NCBI GenBank assembly: GCA_024516035.1
Contig: JAMCCL010000057.1
Coordinates: forward strand, 57,690 to 121,689
From: Bactericera cockerelli
Lineage: Eukaryota > Arthropoda > Insecta > Hemiptera > Triozidae
DNA length: 64,000 nt
Reading direction: 5' to 3'
In this document: in pieces, positions 59,625 through 64,000 of the stretch
Position numbering within the stretch: the first letter of the stretch is position 1
Layout of the letters: each line of letters begins with the position of its first letter
Position numbers and translations under genes: made by a program
Notes under the pieces: generated by a model
Told to the model about the DNA's origin: nothing
What the model saw: the letters and a program-made list of their open reading frames with translations, nothing else
Database searches by the model: none

Positions 59625-59760
59625 ATACCGACCTTAGTGCTTAATCGATAAAGGGGGACGTTTTTTTTAACCTTAAGGTTGGTGGTTCAAGTCCCCGGGT
59701 TTTAGCGTAGTTTAGTTTAAACTGTTTGAGTAGTTTGATATCCGAAAATGATTAAAAAAA
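59625..59760 (+). mobile_element. SINE C copy in low-quality sequence
   Basis: TTAATCGATAAAGGGGGACG (A-box region), AAGGTTGGTGGTTCAAGTCC (B-box region), then GTTTGAGTAGTTTGATATCC parallel the copy at 10690-10795. Homopolymers are lengthened. Confidence 0.6.
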
Positions 59761-59816
59761 AATATTTCCTTTTCAACTTTTTTTAAAAAATCGCTTTTCT
59801 ACTGCCGGGGCTAGGC

Positions 59817-59970
59817 GTTGGTCCAAATTTCTCGCGTGTGATCAGACGTATATTATGTGGTCAAATTCCCAAAAAGGAAAAGGGTAATTGTCATATCCGG
59901 TGGGTTTTGAAAACCCCGACCTCTGTTACCCGACCCCAAACCTTGGGACTAAGTACCGGGACAGACACTT
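59817..59970 (-). mobile_element. SINE B copy in low-quality sequence
   Basis: On the minus strand: GTCTGTCCCGGTACTTAGTC, AGGTCGGGGTTTTCAAAACC, CCCTTTTCCTTTTTGGGAAT and CACATAATATACGTCTGAT. The order is that of SINE B. Confidence 0.65.
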
Positions 59971-60015
59971 TTTCAAAATAATGTGTGGTTTCAAAAGCTG
60001 TTGTGAAATGAGACC

Positions 60016-60130
60016 TCCATTGGGTTGGGGGGGGAAGAGAGGGGGGCAATAACACCGCCCCCTTTGGAAGGACATTAACTTCATTTCTTTTTTTTTTTTT
60101 TCTTGTATCTTTGCTTAATCTTTTTTTTTT
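60016..60130 (+). repeat. Dispersed repeat G copy in low-quality sequence
   Basis: CCATTGGGTTGGGGGGGGAA, AGGGGGGCAATAACACCGCC and CCCTTTGGAAGGACATTAAC match 21393-21450 with lengthened G and C runs. Confidence 0.68.
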
Positions 60131-62929
60131 TTCTTTATAATTTCATTGTAATGTATTATTTTTTGTTCTACTAATAAGTTTACTATAATAAAAATCCATT
60201 CTCTTTTACTTTTAATGTCTAAAACCCCAAATACCCACATAGTCCTAAAAGCCCGTTTTGCACGGTCATTAGCCCCTTGATTGTGTTAAAGTTTATTGAT
60301 TTTAAACTGTTCATTTGTAAATAAGTAAAAAAATGCATTTAGACCCTTTCTTGACCTCAGGGTTTAAAAGTTTTAATGAAAAAAGTATTTGTGTGTACTG
60401 AAAGGACAATTTTAAAAATTTTGTATTTATATTACCAAATGATGGGAGGTAACCCATGACCCAAATTTAAATTATTATTTTTAAACTTTATTAAAGGGTA
60501 TCATGAACGATGGTAGCCGACAGTGGAGGGAAAGGATCAGCCCCTTCTAACCCCTTTTCTTTACAAGGAGGTAATAATTGGCAAAAGGTCCCCCGAAACC
60601 CAAAATAATGCTGGTTTTACTCCTGGAATTTTGTCCCCAGCCGATAATAAATTAACAAAAGAAATTTCTTTTTTTGGGCATTTTTGACTATGCAATGGCT
60701 TTGGGCCCTTTTACAACTTAAAATAATACATAACTATTTGGTTTTAACAAATGATTTTTGGCTTTCAATCCCCTTTTAAAGAAGTACACTTTTGGTATAA
60801 AAAAAATTTTTTCCCGGTTTTAGAAACGAAAAGGGGATTCCTCGTAGCACGCGGGTTTTCCCTTTATCGGCCCTTTTAAAGGGTGGTTTTTGAGGGTTTT
60901 TACTAATTTTTAAATTTTCCCCTTTAGGCTTTTCATGGGGGATTTGAAGGGGGTTGGAAAAATTTTCCTTTTTTGGGGTTTTTACCCCTTTTGAAGGGGT
61001 TAAAAGTTATTTCTTGCGCTCAGAACTGGATGTTAATTCGGGGGGAAAAATTTTTTTGGGGGGGTTTTTCGGGGACTTAAAAAAACTTTTGTTTTGATTT
61101 TTTTCCCGAAAAGTTCAGTGGGTAGGGGGTTTTTGGCTCGGGTAAACCGCCAAACAGATGAAAAATAAAAAAATTTGATGAATAGTTTAATAAAATTATA
61201 ATAAAAATTTAAAAAATTTTAAAATATATTTTTTAAAATTTTTTAATCTTTTTCATTTTTTTTATTTTTGAGTTGTTTAAAAGTATTTTTAGGGGAAAAA
61301 TAACTTCTTATTTGGTTTTTCCCCACTAGGGTTTTAAAAAAAAATTTTTTGGGGGTTAAAAACAAATGGGATTTTGATTTTGGGAAAAATTTTACCCTTT
61401 TTTTTAAAAGTTTTTTGGGGGGAAAATTGCCAACCCTAAACCCCCCCTTTAAAGGGGGCATTTTTCTTCTTTTTTTTTTCTTTATTTTTTTAATTTTATT
61501 TTTTTTTTTTTTTTTTAAAAAAAATTTTTGTTTAAAAAGAGTTAAAAAAAAAAAAAAAAAAAAAAATTTTAAAAAATCAATAAATTATTTGTTTTTTTAT
61601 TTTAATCATGCTTCAAAACTTTAAAAAATTTTTTTAATTTTCCACCCTCCCTAAGACTTCGCGAACTTATGGGCCCTCCCCGGGGCTTCTGCGGATTCCC
61701 GCTTGAGGGGCTCCGTCTAGAAATAGGTTTAAGATTTTTTCCCACAAAATATATGGGACTCCCTTAGAATTTTTGAAAATTTTTTTATATTTTTTTGTTT
61801 TTTTTTTTTTTTAGTTTCCCCCTTTTTTTTTATTTTTCATTTTTCCCCCCTTTTTCCTAAATTTCCCTAAAACCCCATTTTAAATTAAATATAAAAAAAA
61901 AGCAAAATTTTAAAAAATGGTAAAAATCAATTTTTTTTTTTTTCCCAAATTTCGGTGTCAACCCCTTTAAAAAACAACCTCCCCTTTCCCTTTCCAAAAA
62001 ATAAAAAATTTTTTATTAAAATAAAGAATTAGAAGTTTGAGTACCTTTTGTTGGAAACCCCTTCAAAACGCCCCCTAAGTGTTCATGCCCCTTTTTTGGT
62101 TTTTTTGAAATATTCTGGCTTTTTTTGGTTAATTTTTTTTTAAAAAAAAATGCAGTAAAGCCTTTCCCCCAAAAAAATTTTTAAAAACAAAAAAATCCCA
62201 AAAAAAAAAATTAAAGATTTTTTTACATTTTCTTACTCTTTCTCTAAATGGGCTCCAAAAAAATTCTTTTAAAATTTTTATATATTAAACCAAATTCTTC
62301 AAAAAATTTTAAAAAAAGTTATTTTAGATTTTTTTTTATAAACTTTTTTAAGGACCTTAAAAATTTAGATTTCTTTTTAAAAAATATTTTGAATTTAAAA
62401 AAGTATTTTTTGATTATCAAAAATGGGGAAATTTTGGGGGGAAAAATCTGTAAGTTAAGAAAATTTTTAAATGGGACCACTAAATAAAACCCCTATCGGC
62501 AGTAAACTAGCCTAGTTTTTTTTTAAAAATATTCTTTAAAATTTTAATTTTGGGTTATTTAAAATAATTATGTTTTCCGGTTTTATGGGTTTTGGGATTT
62601 TTCTTCAACTTCGGGGGCTAATGTCAAATTTGTATTTTTACCCACATTTTTCCACAACATCATCTTGATACTTTTTGCCCCGGGAACTCCCATCTCCCGG
62701 TTTTATCTAGATAATATTTTTAGTATATATGTTTAAGTATATTATGTGCTTTAAATATAAAATCGGAATGGGACATTATGCAAGGCGTTTTTCCCCTCTC
62801 TTCGGGGTTCTAGGGCTTACTCATATCCCCCCCGGGGCCCCCGCATATGCCTATGCATCACCTGAGTCTAAGGGCGTGGGTGATGGCAAGTTTTTCCCCG
62901 GGGGGTTTATGCTAACGTATTTTCTAGCG

Positions 62930-62995
62930 TAGGAGGCACCGGAAACTGGTTCAAGTCCCCTTTTGGTGGTGATTTTGCCATGACCGTGGGGTAGG
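62930..62995 (+). mobile_element. Possible tRNA-like SINE head
   Basis: TAGCGTAGGAGGCACCGGAA then ACTGGTTCAAGTCCCCTTTT, where the second string resembles a B box. No A box is clear and the family is unknown. Confidence 0.3.
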
Positions 62996-64000
62996 CTACC
63001 CGGGTTTTAATTTCGTGTGAATTATTATTTTTGGTCGTTGTGTGTGCTATGATGTACAATTGTAGTAAAAAACTAAAATTTTTGTAAGTTTAAAAATAAA
63101 TAAAAAAATTTAATGTTTCCCTTTGGGAAAAAATATTCTTGGTTTAAAAATTTCGTATCCTTGGGGTTTTATGAAATTTTAAAAATCTTTTATTTAGTGC
63201 TCCTCAAAACACACATTAATTTTAAAAACCCAATTTTTGATTAAAGGGGTTATTTTTTTTTTTAAAAAAGAATTTTTTTCACAATAAAAATTTCAAAAAA
63301 AAAGAGTTTGGAAAAGTTGACCTTCAGGGTTGCGAATAAATGCAAATGTCCCAAATTTAGGGCTTTTACAAATTTTGGGTTTTCCAAAAGAAGGGGCTAT
63401 GTTCAAAATGTTTAATAAACTATTTATTTCCTCGGTAATGTTATTGGGTGTTTCCCTTTGCTGTGTTTTTGTTTTCATAAATGGGAAAAATGATCAAAGG
63501 TTTTCCCTCGCTTTTAACCCCGTATACAGGGTGTGGATAAAGTCTCACCCCACCCCCTTTTTATCTTGAGAACGGGTAAGATATCGAAAAAGCGGGAAAA
63601 TAGGTTTTAAAAAGGGGAAAGGACCTTTTCAAAATTAAATTCCTTTAAAAAGGGTTTTAAAATTTTAATTTTTTTATAGGGGTAAAAATTGGGGTTGGAA
63701 ATTGTTTTCTTTATCCAGGGGTTTTTGGAAACCCCGCGGTTCTTGTGACGGGGGGGGGGCTTTTGGGGTATTATTTTTTTTTAAAATTTTCACTTGTGAA
63801 AAAATTTTAAAGGAAATTCTGTTCCTTCCAAAAAACGTGGGAAACTGGCATTTCCGGGGCCCACCCCGGTGGGTGGGTTAATGGTTTGGGGGTTTTGCTG
63901 GTACGGGTTCTCGCGAATTTTAGGGTTAAAAACCCCCCCCCCCCAATTCCCGGCCGGGTTTAAAAAAAATAGAATGTTGGCGTTAGGGGTGCCCTTTCCC

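Larger units (their letters stand above)
57480..64000. other. Homopolymer-inflated, low-quality AT-rich region
   Basis: Runs of T, A, G and C of five to twelve bases occur every few tens of bases, and recognisable repeats inside carry extra homopolymer bases compared with copies elsewhere. No credible gene is visible; frames are lysine/phenylalanine-rich by-products of A and T runs. I read it as poorly polished consensus. Partial SINE A, B and C and repeat G copies are listed separately. Confidence 0.7.

Noticed and set aside
61243..61624. Lysine/phenylalanine-rich frames on both strands
   Set aside because: Products of inflated A and T runs in low-quality consensus.

Overview
The window looks like a draft long-read assembly of an animal genome. 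An arthropod, perhaps an insect, is my guess from the mix of Tc1/mariner elements, Helitrons with TCTCTATATATAAA/CTAG ends, jockey/L2-like LINEs and several tRNA-derived SINE families; no marker gene proves it. There is no prokaryotic gene structure. Nearly everything that can be supported is repeat biology, plus one badly sequenced multi-exon gene.

Region 1 (1-24.85 kb) is well-assembled repeat-rich DNA. It holds a 5'-truncated LINE with an intact C-terminal reverse transcriptase frame and a perfect 14-bp target-site duplication (5432-6989), and Helitron copies at 2301-2540 and 21516-21787 with a third 5' end at 24707. A 2.4-kb Tc1/mariner element with 452-bp terminal inverted repeats lies at 13822-16241 and keeps a fragment of its transposase on the minus strand. 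There are also smaller mariner-type MITEs, a foldback MITE (10101-10593), a roughly 59-bp satellite array (17885-19866), and SINE families called A to E here, plus dispersed repeats F, G and H. One SINE B copy is nested inside a SINE A copy (11229-11594), and a Helitron is nested inside a G element flanked by a 29-bp direct repeat (21358-21885).

Region 2 (about 24.85-43.97 kb) is anomalous. It contains none of the repeat families seen on both sides, has no long reading frame, few homopolymers, many alternating dinucleotides, and blocks of extreme strand asymmetry, including about 650 bp with a single C (43318-43965). I regard base-calling failure or a misjoined low-quality read as likelier than exotic biology, but it is the strongest unexplained signal.

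Region 3 (44.0-55.7 kb) returns to ordinary sequence with GC-richer islands bounded by plausible splice sites on the plus strand: an ATG-bearing first exon near 44.0 kb, then islands at 44.6, 45.8, 47.4, 48.4, 50.3, 51.8, 53.7 and 55.0 kb. Frames inside the islands break often, as expected of uncorrected indels. I could not identify the protein. A 162-bp poly-G run sits in a cluster of a 20-bp palindrome (53.0-53.48 kb).

Region 4 (55.7-64 kb) is AT-rich with short tandem arrays. From about 57.5 kb it becomes homopolymer-inflated, although degraded copies of SINEs A, B and C and repeat G show that it is the same genome. The repeats act as an internal standard: families present in regions 1, 3 and 4 are absent from region 2.
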